Source of the DNA: Pseudaminobacter soli (ex Zhang et al. 2022)
GTDB lineage: Bacteria; Pseudomonadota; Alphaproteobacteria; Rhizobiales; Rhizobiaceae
Assembly: GCF_014595955.1 (NCBI RefSeq)
Contig: NZ_JABVCF010000016.1
Span: forward strand, 72,889-136,888
Reading direction: 5' to 3'
Length of the DNA stretch: 64,000 nt
How positions within the stretch are numbered: position 1 is the first letter of the stretch; every line of letters starts with the position of its first letter. Position numbers and translations under genes: made by a program. Below, piece by piece: positions 35,861 through 53,517 of the stretch. Below the pieces are notes generated by a model. It ran no database searches and was not told the origin of the DNA. It saw only the letters and a program-made list of their open reading frames with translations.

Positions 35861-37129
35861 ATGGCAAAGCTGACGGATCATCTCGGACGGCCGATCGTCG
35901 CCGTCACCGGCATCGGCGTGGTCACCTCGCTCGGGGTCGACAAGCGCGACAACTGGGGCGCGCTGACGGCCGGACGCTCGGGCATTCATCCCATCACCCG
36001 CTTCCCGGTCGACCATCTCAACACCCGGATTTCGGGCATGGTCGACTTCCTCTCCTCCAGCAGCCAGGGCGCAAGCGCCCTCACCTACGAGCTGGCTGAA
36101 CTCGCCGCTGCCGAGGCGATCGGCCAGTCGGGCATTTCTGGCGATTTCCGCGGGCCGCTGTTCCTTGCCTCGCCGCCCGTCGAACTGAGCTGGCAATCGC
36201 GCTTCGCCATGTACGGCCAGTCGGATGAGGCCGAAGGCTATGCGAGGCTGCTCGCGGTTGCGCACAAGCAGAACGGGACGGACGTGTTCAGTTCCGTCAT
36301 GTTCGGCGCCGTAGCCGACCGGCTCGCCGACCGTTTCGGAGCTGTCGGGCTGCCGATCACGCTTTCGACCGCTTGCGCTTCCGGCGCAACTGCCATCCAG
36401 CTCGGCGTCGAGGCGATCCGCCGCGGGGAGAGCGACCGGGCGCTGGCGATCGGCGCCGACGGCTCGGCCACCTCGGAGGCGCTGATCCGCTTCTCGCTAC
36501 TCTCGGCCCTTTCGACCCAGAACGACGTGCCGGAGAAGGCGTCGAAACCGTTTTCGAAAGACCGCGACGGCTTTGTCCTGGCCGAAGGCGGCGCGGCGCT
36601 GGTGCTGGAATCGCTGGAGAGCGCGCGTGCCCGTGGCGCTACCGTGCTTGGCATTCTGGCCGGTTGCGGGGAGCGGGCTGACGATTTTCATCGTACCCGA
36701 TCCAAGCCGGACGGCTCTCCGGCCATCGCGGCAGTACGTGCCGCGCTTGCCGATTCCGGGCTCAGCGATGACCAGATCGATTATGTGAATGCTCACGGCA
36801 CGTCGACGCCCGAGAACGACAAGATGGAGCATCTGTCGCTATCGACCGTTTTCGGCGAGCGCGTGAGGTCGATCCCAATCTCGTCCAACAAGTCGATGAT
36901 CGGCCACACCCTTTCGGCAGCCGGCGCGGTCGAGGCTGCGTTCTCGCTGATGACCATGCTGGAAGGCGTCATTCCGCCCACCATCAACTATGACCATCCC
37001 GACCCGGCTATCGATCTCGACGTTGTGCCGCACAGGAGCCGAACGGCGGAGGTTTCCGCGGTGCTCTCCAACTCCTTCGGCTTCGGTGGGCAGAACACCT
37101 GCCTTGTCATGACCCGGGAACCGGTCTAA
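35861..37129 (+). CDS. fabF1XL: Beta-ketoacyl-ACP synthase II type (FabF1XL)
   Basis: This is a 422-aa condensing enzyme with the full catalytic set: Cys172 in LSTACASG, His312 in NAHGTSTP, Lys344 in SSNKSM and His349 in IGHTLSAAG. It should elongate the acyl chain on AcpXL by decarboxylative condensation with malonyl-ACP. The ATG is at 35861. It follows the Cys-less partner and is separated from the next operon gene by a palindromic repeat. Confidence 0.9.
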   Translation: MAKLTDHLGRPIVAVTGIGVVTSLGVDKRDNWGALTAGRSGIHPITRFPVDHLNTRISGMVDFLSSSSQGASALTYELAELAAAEAIGQSGISGDFRGPLFLASPPVELSWQSRFAMYGQSDEAEGYARLLAVAHKQNGTDVFSSVMFGAVADRLADRFGAVGLPITLSTACASGATAIQLGVEAIRRGESDRALAIGADGSATSEALIRFSLLSALSTQNDVPEKASKPFSKDRDGFVLAEGGAALVLESLESARARGATVLGILAGCGERADDFHRTRSKPDGSPAIAAVRAALADSGLSDDQIDYVNAHGTSTPENDKMEHLSLSTVFGERVRSIPISSNKSMIGHTLSAAGAVEAAFSLMTMLEGVIPPTINYDHPDPAIDLDVVPHRSRTAEVSAVLSNSFGFGGQNTCLVMTREPV

Positions 37130-37161
37130 TCGGCAGCTTCGCCGGCCGTGTGCCGGCTTAT

Positions 37162-37331
37162 TGGTGCGTCCTTCGAGGCTCGCTTCGCGAGCACCTCAGG
37201 ATGAGGACCGTTGCGGCTGCAGTCCCATGCCGTGTGCAGCAAGGCGCCCGCCTTCCTCATCCTGAGGCGCGACCCTGAGCGCGAGCCACTTGCTGGCGAG
37301 CAGTCGAAGGGGAGCCTCGAAGGACGTACCA
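37162..37331. repeat. Palindromic intergenic repeat element
   Basis: The 170-bp element is bounded by 20-bp inverted ends (TGGTGCGTCCTTCGAGGCTC and its complement, 19 of 20 matching). Inside is a second inverted pair, CCTCAGGATGAGG at 37194-37206 and its exact complement at 37255-37267. Read on the minus strand it spells HPEVLAKRASKD, a translation familiar from dispersed palindromic repeats in Rhizobiales genomes. It fills the gap between fabF1XL and the dehydrogenase gene and would form a strong hairpin in the operon mRNA. Confidence 0.75.
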
Positions 37332-37386
37332 CCAATCTTCGTGCCGAGTTGCAAACGTCAACTCGTCACCAACTTGAACGGACCCC

Positions 37387-38415
37387 ATGCGCGCATTGCA
37401 GTTGGTCGCCGACCGGCAACTCGAACAGGTCGAAATCCCCCCGCCCCCGGCGCCCGGCATCGGCGAAGTCACGTTGCGGATCAAGGCGGTGGCGCTCAAC
37501 CACATCGACGTGTGGGGCTGGCGCGGCATGGCTTTTGCCAAGCGCAAACTGCCGCTGACGATCGGCGCCGAGGCATCCGGCGAGGTTGAGGCCCTCGGCC
37601 CTGGCGTGGCTGGCCTAGTTCCCGGACAGTTGGTCTCGATCTATGGCGCACGCACCTGCGGGCTCTGCAAGCCCTGCCGCGAGGGTCGCGACAATCTTTG
37701 CGAGCATGTCGGCGGGGTCCATGGCTTCCACCTCGACGGCTTCGCGCAGGAGAAGATCAACCTGCCTGCCCGCCTGCTAGTCCCTGCCCCGCCCGGCGTA
37801 GATGCGGTCGGAGCTGCCGTAGCACCGGTCACCTTCGGCACGGTCGAGCACATGCTGTTCGATAATGCAAAACTGCAGCCCGGCGAGACCATCCTGGTCC
37901 ATGCCGGCGGCTCCGGCATCGGCTCGGCCGCCATCCAACTCGCCAAGCGGATGGGCTGCACCGTTATCACCACCGTCGGCTCGGCCGACAAGATGGAGAA
38001 GGCCGCGGCGCTTGGCGCCGACCACGTCATCAACTACCGAGAAGACCGCTTCGAGGGCGTCGTGCGCAAGCTCACCGCCAAGAAGGGCGTCGACGTCGTG
38101 TTCGAGCATGTCGGCGCGGATACCTGGGCCGGCTCCATGCTTTCGCTGAAGCGCGGCGGCCGCCTTGTGACCTGCGGATCGACCTCCGGCGTATCCACCT
38201 CCATGAACCTGATGCAACTCTTCCAGCAGCAGATAAAGGTGTTCGGCTCCTTCGGCTGCCGGATGGAAAACATGGCCGATGCCATGCTGAAGATGGCCGC
38301 CGGCATCGTAAAGCCCGTGGTCGATACCGAGGTCGATTTCGCGTCCATAGGCACCGCCCTCCAGCGGATGGAAGGCCGGGACGTGTTTGGCAAGATCATC
38401 CTGCGCGTCGGATGA
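37387..38415 (+). CDS. adhXL: Zinc-type alcohol dehydrogenase of the lipid A VLCFA cluster
   Basis: This 342-aa protein is a medium-chain dehydrogenase/reductase. It has the N-terminal GroES-like domain, a four-Cys structural zinc motif (CGLCKPCREGRDNLC) near residues 95-109, and the Rossmann motif HAGGSGIGSAAIQLAK near 177. In the Rhizobium cluster the matching gene (adh2XL) is implied in making the 27-hydroxy or keto function of the fatty acid; the exact reaction is not settled. Its stop overlaps the lpxXL start as ATGA. Confidence 0.85.
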   Translation: MRALQLVADRQLEQVEIPPPPAPGIGEVTLRIKAVALNHIDVWGWRGMAFAKRKLPLTIGAEASGEVEALGPGVAGLVPGQLVSIYGARTCGLCKPCREGRDNLCEHVGGVHGFHLDGFAQEKINLPARLLVPAPPGVDAVGAAVAPVTFGTVEHMLFDNAKLQPGETILVHAGGSGIGSAAIQLAKRMGCTVITTVGSADKMEKAAALGADHVINYREDRFEGVVRKLTAKKGVDVVFEHVGADTWAGSMLSLKRGGRLVTCGSTSGVSTSMNLMQLFQQQIKVFGSFGCRMENMADAMLKMAAGIVKPVVDTEVDFASIGTALQRMEGRDVFGKIILRVG

Positions 38416-39383
38416 GGTCGAGGGAACGTCTCTACCGCCTCACGCTGCTCGCGAGGCGCGCCAATCACTGGGCCATCGGCAAGCTGGCGCTCGCGGTCAT
38501 GCGGGTTCTGAGGCTGCTACCCCCCGATGGCGCCATCAACTTCGCCGACCGCTTCGCCCGCCGATTCGGGCCGCTATTCGGACGCCACCGTGTCGCGCTC
38601 GACAATCTGCGGAAAGCTTTCCCCGAGAAGAGCGAGGCCGAGATCAAAACCATCGCCTCCGACATGTGGGGGAACATGGCGCGGCTGGCCGCCGAATATG
38701 TCTTCCTCGACAGGATCTTCGACTTCGACGTGAACGCCGAGAAACCGGGCCGCATCGAGGTGGAGGGCATTCCGCACTTCATCACCATTGCCGGCGAGGA
38801 CCGGCCGCACATCCTGTTCACGGGCCATCTCGGCAATTTCGAGCTGCTGCCGATCGCGGGCGCCGCCTACGGCATGAAGGTCACGTCACTGTTCCGGCCG
38901 CCGAACAACCCCTACATAGCGGATTTCATCAACTCGACCCGGCGCTCGAACATGGGTGGCCTGATCGCCTCGCGCGCCGGCGTGTCTTTCGAGTTGGCCC
39001 GCATCCTCGACAACAAAGGCACGATCGGCGTTCTCGTCGACCAGAAGTTCATAGGCGGCCTGGAGACCACATTCTTCGACCGGCGCTGCCAATCGAGCCC
39101 GCTGTTGCCGAAGCTGGCGCGGCAGTACGACTGCGACGTCTACCCGGCCCGCTGCATCAGGCTTCCGGGAAACCGTTTCCGGCTCGTCCTCGAACCCAAG
39201 CTGGACCTGCCGCGCACCGAAGGAGACCGTATCGACGTCGAGGCGACCGCACAGTTGCTCAACGATGTGGTCGAACGCTGGGTGCGGGAAGATCCCGGCC
39301 AGTGGATGTGGTTCCACAAGCGCTGGGAGATCAGGCACCGGCGGCGAAACAAGCCCAGAAAGTCTTGGGTGGGCGGCGCGTAG
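38412..39383 (+). CDS. lpxXL: Lipid A very-long-chain fatty acid acyltransferase LpxXL
   Basis: This 323-aa enzyme is of the LpxL/HtrB lysophospholipid-acyltransferase family with the catalytic HX4E motif (H and E of GHLGNFE) near residue 140, and LVDQKF downstream. It attaches the long hydroxy fatty acid from AcpXL to lipid A at the inner membrane. The N-terminus has a hydrophobic anchor segment. The assignment to LpxXL rather than LpxL rests on the conserved cluster. It is the last gene of the operon. Confidence 0.88.
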   Translation: MRSRERLYRLTLLARRANHWAIGKLALAVMRVLRLLPPDGAINFADRFARRFGPLFGRHRVALDNLRKAFPEKSEAEIKTIASDMWGNMARLAAEYVFLDRIFDFDVNAEKPGRIEVEGIPHFITIAGEDRPHILFTGHLGNFELLPIAGAAYGMKVTSLFRPPNNPYIADFINSTRRSNMGGLIASRAGVSFELARILDNKGTIGVLVDQKFIGGLETTFFDRRCQSSPLLPKLARQYDCDVYPARCIRLPGNRFRLVLEPKLDLPRTEGDRIDVEATAQLLNDVVERWVREDPGQWMWFHKRWEIRHRRRNKPRKSWVGGA

Positions 39384-39472
39384 AGCTGGGGCCGCCGCTT
39401 GCTCGCCCTACGAATCTCGCCGTCAGGCCTTCTTCAGGCAAGCGGCTATCCGTCCCCGTACGCGCCGCGGCT

Positions 39473-40393
39473 TCAGTAGTAGTTCATCACCGCGTGCCGC
39501 GCCTCGGCGAAGAACAGCCAGCGCTCCACGAACTGTCCAACCGTCTGGCAAAGAACCGCGACCACGGCTGCGATGATCGCTAGCGAGGAGGCAGTTGCCC
39601 AGAAAAGGGCGGTCGAGAGAAGCAGCAGGACCGTTGCCGCACCGCCAAGCGTGAACGAAATCCTGGCAAGCTTCTCGGCATGCTTGCGTGCGATCCTGTA
39701 GCCCATCTCGCGGGTGAGATAGTTCTCATTCGAATGCGGCCGCTCCCAGAGGCGCACGCGGCCGATCGCGGCTAGGCCCGTAGCCGTCTCCGGGGTCGAT
39801 ATGGGAGGGGCGGTCAACATGCGCCGCCGCCACGCCGACTTGGCGATCCATGCGAAAGCCGTCGCTGCCGCTGCCGACAGCCCGAGAATGTAAACGTCGC
39901 CAGCATTGAAGATTGCCGCCAGGGTTGCGAGGTTCAGACCGCCCGCGCCGGCGAACAGCAGGAAGCAGAGCGGCGTCTGCGGCGTATACCAGGCTTGCAC
40001 CGATCGCAGGGACGCATAGATCATGCCGGTGCAGAAGACGGTCGCGATGGCTCCCACCGTGCCGAAGAGACCGGGCACCGGGAGGTATCGGGACTCGATG
40101 ATCGCGCCCCATGCGGACCAGATGAGCGGAATGAAGGTCAGCACCGCCAGCAGTCCCTCCCGCGACAGCCAACTCGACCGCCACTGCGAAATGGCCCGCC
40201 ACGCGCGTTGCGGATTGCGCAGGTGCAACGTGGATGACATCAGGCCGACAGCGATCAGGCCCAGCGCGAGGATGTGGGCTGCCTTCGTGGACATCGCGGA
40301 GGCATCGAGGAGGCCGAGCCCCAATACCGCCGCGAGCCCGTAGCCGAAGCCCGAAAGCGTGGTGAATGCGATGATGGAAAGTGCAGGGTGCAT
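39473..40393 (-). CDS. soeC: DmsC-type membrane anchor, probable SoeC
   Basis: This 306-aa protein has eight or nine membrane helices and belongs to the DMSO-reductase anchor family (DmsC). It would hold the molybdoenzyme at the inner-membrane cytoplasmic face and exchange electrons with quinone. It lies 80 nt after the ferredoxin-like subunit gene. The end is convergent with lpxXL. Confidence 0.75.
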   Translation of the reverse strand: MHPALSIIAFTTLSGFGYGLAAVLGLGLLDASAMSTKAAHILALGLIAVGLMSSTLHLRNPQRAWRAISQWRSSWLSREGLLAVLTFIPLIWSAWGAIIESRYLPVPGLFGTVGAIATVFCTGMIYASLRSVQAWYTPQTPLCFLLFAGAGGLNLATLAAIFNAGDVYILGLSAAAATAFAWIAKSAWRRRMLTAPPISTPETATGLAAIGRVRLWERPHSNENYLTREMGYRIARKHAEKLARISFTLGGAATVLLLLSTALFWATASSLAIIAAVVAVLCQTVGQFVERWLFFAEARHAVMNYY

Positions 40394-40473
40394 CTGTCAG
40401 GCCCTCGCTGAGGGCAGGAGGGGCGCCCGCATGAGCGCCGACTGATGCCAAGCGGCGGGCGGGCGATACACCA

Positions 40474-41241
40474 TCAAATCCTATCGAGCATATTGTCTAG
40501 CCACCCAAAGAAGCCGGTGGCGCCTGATGTTTCCTCGACCGATCCCAATCCATCGGCGTTTGCCGCCAAGGGCGTCCGCGGCCGCGGCGGCAGGTATTTG
40601 TTGACCGGCCGGGTCCCCTGCTCCGGCATCAGATCCATGCCTCCACGCTCCGCGACCATGATCGACACGTCCGAAGTTGGATCGCCCAGGTCGCCGAAGT
40701 GCCGGGCGTTGGCCGGACAGGTGCGCACGCAGGACGGCACCCGATCCACCTCTTGAAGCGTCTCGTTGTAGATACGGTCGATGCAGAGCGTGCATTTCTT
40801 CATCACGCCGGCGGCAAGGTCCATCTCGCGCGCGCCGTAGGGGCAGGCCCAGGCGCACAGCCCGCAGCCGATGCATTTGTCCTCTTCGACCAGGACGATG
40901 CCGTCCTCGCCTCGCTTGTAGGACGCTCCGGTCGGGCAGACCGTCACGCAGGGGGCGTCGTCGCAATGCAGGCAGGATTTTGGAAAGTGGACAATCCTCG
41001 CCTCACCCGCCTCACCGATCACCTCGCCACCCTCGGGAATCACCTCGAAGCTGTGAATCCGGTTGAGGAAGGTGCCGGAAACATCTAGCCCATAAGGATT
41101 CTGGTCCGACAGCGCCGCTCCGTATCCGCCCGTGTTCCACTCCTTGCAGGAGATGACGCAGGCATGGCAGCCGACGCAGACGTCGAGGTCGATGACGAGA
41201 CCGAGCCTTTTGGGGGTCGGGATGGATGGGAGGGAGGTCAT
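40474..41241 (-). CDS. soeB: 4Fe-4S ferredoxin-like electron transfer subunit, probable SoeB
   Basis: This 255-aa DmsB-type subunit has Cys motifs for four Fe-S clusters: CVGCHACVISC near residue 25, CLHCDDAPCVTVCP, CIGCGLCAWACP, and CTLCIDR with a later CVRTCP. It passes electrons between the molybdenum subunit and the membrane anchor. The start at 41241 is chosen because its ATG overlaps the upstream stop as ATGA and has GGAG upstream; the frame is open to 41256. Confidence 0.8.
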   Translation of the reverse strand: MTSLPSIPTPKRLGLVIDLDVCVGCHACVISCKEWNTGGYGAALSDQNPYGLDVSGTFLNRIHSFEVIPEGGEVIGEAGEARIVHFPKSCLHCDDAPCVTVCPTGASYKRGEDGIVLVEEDKCIGCGLCAWACPYGAREMDLAAGVMKKCTLCIDRIYNETLQEVDRVPSCVRTCPANARHFGDLGDPTSDVSIMVAERGGMDLMPEQGTRPVNKYLPPRPRTPLAANADGLGSVEETSGATGFFGWLDNMLDRI

Positions 41242-44084
41242 GTCTGCCGGCTCCACTCCTCGCCGTAGCGCAGTTCATCCACCGCGGATCGACGCAGCGC
41301 GCGCAAGGCCGGAAACTGCGGTTCGCTGATGGCCGGCGGCTCCGCCTTCTCGATGCGCACCCTGAGGTCGTACCAGGCCGCCTGGCCGGTGACTGGATCG
41401 GAGTTCGACCAGCGCATGCCGTCGCCTTTGGGCGGCAGCAGTTCGCTGATCAGGTGATTCATGAGAAAACCTTTGGTCGCCTCCGGCGAGGATGGATCGA
41501 GCGCCCAAGCGCCGCGACGCTTGCCGATCGCGTTCCAGGTCCAGACGGTCTGCCCATTCACCGCCTCCATGCGCGCGACCTCCACCTTGATGCGACCGTG
41601 GCGGGAGATCAGCCAGATCCAGTCTCCATCGCGCAGGCCGTGCTCGTCGCAGATCGTGCCCGGTACGTAGAGCGCATTGCGGGTGTGGATCTGCCTGAGC
41701 CAGGCGTTCATCGAGCCCCAGGAGTGGTACATCGCCGCCGGCCGCTGGGTGATCGCGTGATAGGGGAAAGTCTCGCCATCGATGGCGGCTTCTTCGAAGG
41801 GCGGATACCAGATCGGCAGCGGATCGAAGGATTCGAGTATCCGGGCGCGGTGCGTCTCGGGCGCGACCGGCTCCCGCACCCCCTCGGCCGAGAGCCGGAA
41901 TTTTTGCAGCGCTTCCTGATAGAGCTGGAACGTTACGGGCTTGGGCTCGTCGAAAAAACCCACGCGGACGGCGAAATCCTGATACGCCCTGTTGGCGTGC
42001 TTGAAGAACTGCGCCTCGAGCGGGATGTGCGCCGAGAAGAACGAACCGTTCTCGATGTAGCGCTTGAGTTGGTCCGGGTTGCTCGCCCCTCGCCCCACCC
42101 GGTCGGCCTCGCGGCCGCGGAAACCTGCGAGCGGGCCGATGCCCGGCCGGCGTTCGTGGCGGACGATATAGTCGGCGTAATCCTTGTAGATCGGCCGTCC
42201 AAGACTATCGGCGAAGCCGGGCAGACGCAGCCGCGCGCCGAGATCGAGCAGCACCGTCTGGAACGGGCGCACGTCACGGTCGGGCTCGATCACCGGCCAG
42301 CGGATCGCGTCCTGCACGGCGTCCGGCTCGGAGATCGGCCGGTCGAGCAGCGAGATGCAATCGTGACGCTCGAGATAAGTGGTATCGGGCAGCACCAGGT
42401 CGGCATACGCGACCATCTCGGAGGAATAGGCGTCGGAATAGATGATCTTAGGGATTCGGTATTCACCGGTCGCCTCGTCGCGGTCCTCCAGCATCCGGAT
42501 CACGCCGGCAGTGTTCATCGACGAATTCCAGGCCATGTTGGCCATGTAGAGGAACAGCACGTCGACGGGATAGGGATCGCCGGCATGCGCGTTGGCGATC
42601 ACCATGTGCATCAGGCCGTGCGCGGCTAAGGGCGCATCCCAGGAAAAGGCCTTGTCGATCCGGGTCGGCCTCCCCTCGCTGTCGATGAGAAGATCTTCCG
42701 GGCCGCGCGGAAAACCGAGATGCGGGCCGGACAACGGCTTGTTCGAGCCGAAATGCTCGGCCTTGCCGTGCGGGGTCGGGTGCGCCTCCATGGGCTTCGG
42801 ATAGGGTGGCTCGAAGCGGAAGCCGCCGGGGCAGTCGACCGCGCCGATGAGGAGTTGCAAAAGATGCAGTGCGCGGGCGGTTTGATAACCGTTTGAATGC
42901 GCGGAGATGCCCCGCATGGCATGGAAGGACACCGGCCGCCCGACGAACCCCTCATGGCGTTGGCCGGTCATGTCGACCCAGTGCTGATCCACGAAGATCG
43001 CCTCGTCGAAGGCGACGCGCGCAATCTCAGACGCGAGGCCGCGTATCACCGAGGCCGAGATGCCGGTTTCCTCCGCAACGGCTTCCGGTGCGTATTTCGG
43101 ATCGAGATAGCGCTCCGCCAGCAACTGGAAGGCAGGCGCGGCAAAGCGACCGTCGTCCAGTTGCACCCTTCCGGACAGTGCAGCACGCGCCCCCGGCGAG
43201 CCGAACGGCACCGGCCGCTCGGTGACGCTTTCGAACACCAGTGGCTTGCCGTCGGCATCGCGCGCGAACAGACCATGATTGGCAGTCCCGGGCGCGTCGA
43301 TAACCAACCAGGTCGCGTTGGTGTAGCGGACGATATAGTCGACGTCGATCTTACGCGCCTTGAGCAACTCGTGGACCAGCGACAGGATCAGCAGGCCGTC
43401 GCTTCCCGGCCTGATCCCGATCCAGTTGTCCGCCACCGCCGAGTAGCCGGTCCGCACCGGATTGACCGAGACGAACCGGGCCCCCCGCTGCTTCAGCTTC
43501 GAGATGCCCATCTTGAGCGGATTGGAATCGTGATCCTCAGCCACGCCGAACAGGATGAAGAGTTTCGTGCGCTCCCAGTCGGGCGCGCCGAACTCCCAGA
43601 ACGACCCGCCAATGGTCATGATGCCGGCGGCCGCCATGTTGACCGAGCAGAAGCCGCCATGCGCGGCATAGTTCGGCGTGCCGAACTGCTGCGCCCAGTA
43701 GCCCGTCAATGACTGCGACTGGTCGCGTCCGGTGAAGAAGGCGAGCTTTTTTGGGTCCCTCGCCCGCACCTCGCCGAGCCAGCTTGCGGCCGTCTCGAGC
43801 GCCTCATCCCAAGAGATTTCAACGAATTCGCCAGAGCCGCGCGGGCCGACGCGCTTCAGCGGGGCACTCAGCCGCGCCGGCGAGTAGTGCTGCATGATCC
43901 CGGCCGAACCCTTGGCGCACAGCACGCCACGATTGACCGGATGGTCGCGGTTGCCCTCGATATAGCGGATCTTGCCGTCTTTCAGGTGCACGTCGATGCC
44001 GCAGCGGCACGCGCACATGTAGCAAGTGGTCTTGCGCACCTCGTCCGATACCGGCGCCGACAGCGCCACACTCTGGCTACACAT
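41238..44084 (-). CDS. soeA: Molybdopterin oxidoreductase, probable sulfite dehydrogenase (quinone) SoeA
   Basis: This 948-aa protein is a complete DMSO-reductase-superfamily catalytic subunit. Cys21, Cys24, Cys28 and Cys56 form the N-terminal 4Fe-4S site; Cys146 in HGGFCSVNM is the likely molybdenum ligand. There is no twin-Arg signal, so it should stay in the cytoplasm. A cytoplasmic enzyme of about 950 aa with a four-cluster ferredoxin and a DmsC anchor fits SoeABC, which oxidises cytoplasmic sulfite to sulfate and reduces quinone. That would suit breakdown of sulfonates or thiosulfate. Polysulfide- or tetrathionate-type activity is the alternative. No other sulfur genes are nearby. Confidence 0.7.
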   Translation of the reverse strand: MCSQSVALSAPVSDEVRKTTCYMCACRCGIDVHLKDGKIRYIEGNRDHPVNRGVLCAKGSAGIMQHYSPARLSAPLKRVGPRGSGEFVEISWDEALETAASWLGEVRARDPKKLAFFTGRDQSQSLTGYWAQQFGTPNYAAHGGFCSVNMAAAGIMTIGGSFWEFGAPDWERTKLFILFGVAEDHDSNPLKMGISKLKQRGARFVSVNPVRTGYSAVADNWIGIRPGSDGLLILSLVHELLKARKIDVDYIVRYTNATWLVIDAPGTANHGLFARDADGKPLVFESVTERPVPFGSPGARAALSGRVQLDDGRFAAPAFQLLAERYLDPKYAPEAVAEETGISASVIRGLASEIARVAFDEAIFVDQHWVDMTGQRHEGFVGRPVSFHAMRGISAHSNGYQTARALHLLQLLIGAVDCPGGFRFEPPYPKPMEAHPTPHGKAEHFGSNKPLSGPHLGFPRGPEDLLIDSEGRPTRIDKAFSWDAPLAAHGLMHMVIANAHAGDPYPVDVLFLYMANMAWNSSMNTAGVIRMLEDRDEATGEYRIPKIIYSDAYSSEMVAYADLVLPDTTYLERHDCISLLDRPISEPDAVQDAIRWPVIEPDRDVRPFQTVLLDLGARLRLPGFADSLGRPIYKDYADYIVRHERRPGIGPLAGFRGREADRVGRGASNPDQLKRYIENGSFFSAHIPLEAQFFKHANRAYQDFAVRVGFFDEPKPVTFQLYQEALQKFRLSAEGVREPVAPETHRARILESFDPLPIWYPPFEEAAIDGETFPYHAITQRPAAMYHSWGSMNAWLRQIHTRNALYVPGTICDEHGLRDGDWIWLISRHGRIKVEVARMEAVNGQTVWTWNAIGKRRGAWALDPSSPEATKGFLMNHLISELLPPKGDGMRWSNSDPVTGQAAWYDLRVRIEKAEPPAISEPQFPALRALRRSAVDELRYGEEWSRQT

Positions 44085-44315
44085 TTCTCCACCGCCTTCC
44101 CGGGCACGTTTTAGCCCTGGGCCAAGTGGAAGGAAATGCTCAGAGGCGGCTATTCAGAGCAAAGTTGTCGCAGGATCGTGATGCGATATTGGAACACGGA
44201 ATGCGTGCGGCGGCCGACGGCTGGAATGGAGATCACGAGGTCGGCAACGGCAACCCCTTTCTACATGCGACGATCTCACGAACGGTGCAGAGCGACCGCA
44301 ATCGGCGCCCAAAAC

Positions 44316-44351
44316 AATAAGGCCGCCGGGGGAGAACCCGGCGGCCTTATT
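44316..44351 (-). terminator. Rho-independent terminator of the rpoBC operon
   Basis: A perfect 15-bp stem (AATAAGGCCGCCGGG and its complement) with a 6-nt loop lies 19 nt past the rpoC stop. On the minus strand it is followed by GTTTTG. The A-rich 5' side also gives it some terminator character for transcripts arriving from the other strand. Confidence 0.85.
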
Positions 44352-44370
44352 CTCGTGTAGTCGCTAGCGC

Positions 44371-48567
<4,197 letters not shown>

Positions 48568-48747
48568 GCCGTTCTCCTTGTCGGGATTCTGAAATCCCGT
48601 TTGAATTCAAAGCGGGCAAATTGCCCCTTCTCCAATCGGCTCGAACGCCGCCGCTACGCGTGCACGATCGGACGATCTGTTGGGCCGGACCTCAGCCCGA
48701 CCGGTGGCCGCCGCGAACGCCTGTGAGGCTCGCGGCGGCGCTCGGCT

Positions 48748-52881
<4,134 letters not shown>

Positions 52882-52961
52882 CGTCGCTCCTTGCTCGCTT
52901 GGGGCGGACCTCGTCGGCACGCCTTGCATATGTAGGACCCCGTCCAGCGAGGTCAGTCCTA

Positions 52962-53010
52962 AAACGGGTGAAAACCCGTTTCCTGAAAGCCGCCTGCGGC
53001 CCTCAGGAAA
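52962..53010 (-). promoter_or_regulatory. Tandem hairpins between rplL and rpoB
   Basis: Two stems lie in the 200-bp rplL-rpoB gap: AAACGGGT-GAAA-ACCCGTTT at 52962-52981, followed on the minus strand by TTTT-like sequence, and an 8-bp stem TTTCCTGA / TCAGGAAA at 52979-53010 closing a GC-rich loop. They share the bases 52979-52981, so full forms of both compete. In many bacteria partial termination here lowers rpoBC relative to ribosomal protein genes; that role is inferred. Confidence 0.6.
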
Positions 53011-53082
53011 GAGGTTCCCAACTCAATTCCCCCTGTCCCGCGGGGACCGGCGGACGACATCCGCCCGCCGGCACCGCAGCAC

Positions 53083-53463
53083 TTACTTCAGCTCGACCTT
53101 GGCGCCAGCAGCTTCCAGTTGAGCCTTGATCTTCTCGGCGTCGGCCTTGGCAACGGCTTCCTTGACCGGCTTCGGAGCGCCCTCGACCAGGTCCTTGGCT
53201 TCCTTGAGGCCGAGACCGGTGATCGCGCGCACTTCCTTGATGACGTTGATCTTCTGGGCGCCGGCGTCGGCGAGGATCACGTCGAACTCGGTCTTCTCTT
53301 CGACCGGAGCGGCGGCAGCGGCAGCACCACCGCCGGCAGCAGCAACGGCCACCGGAGCAGCGGCGGAGACGCCCCACTTCTCTTCCAGCATCTTCGACAG
53401 CTCGGCCGCCTCGAGGACGGTCAGGCTGGAGAGGTCATCTACGATCTTGGCAAGATCAGCCAT
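53083..53463 (-). CDS. rplL: Ribosomal protein L7/L12
   Basis: This 126-aa protein is the ribosomal stalk protein. It has the N-terminal dimer domain ([21 protein letters not shown]), an Ala-rich hinge and the C-terminal factor-binding domain with [10 protein letters not shown] and KINVIKEVR. The length and ending VELK are normal. Confidence 0.98.
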   Translation of the reverse strand: MADLAKIVDDLSSLTVLEAAELSKMLEEKWGVSAAAPVAVAAAGGGAAAAAAPVEEKTEFDVILADAGAQKINVIKEVRAITGLGLKEAKDLVEGAPKPVKEAVAKADAEKIKAQLEAAGAKVELK

Positions 53464-53517
53464 TTTTCAGTTCCTTTGAAAGTTCGAACAAGTGTTGGTG
53501 ATTGCTGAGGAACGGCC

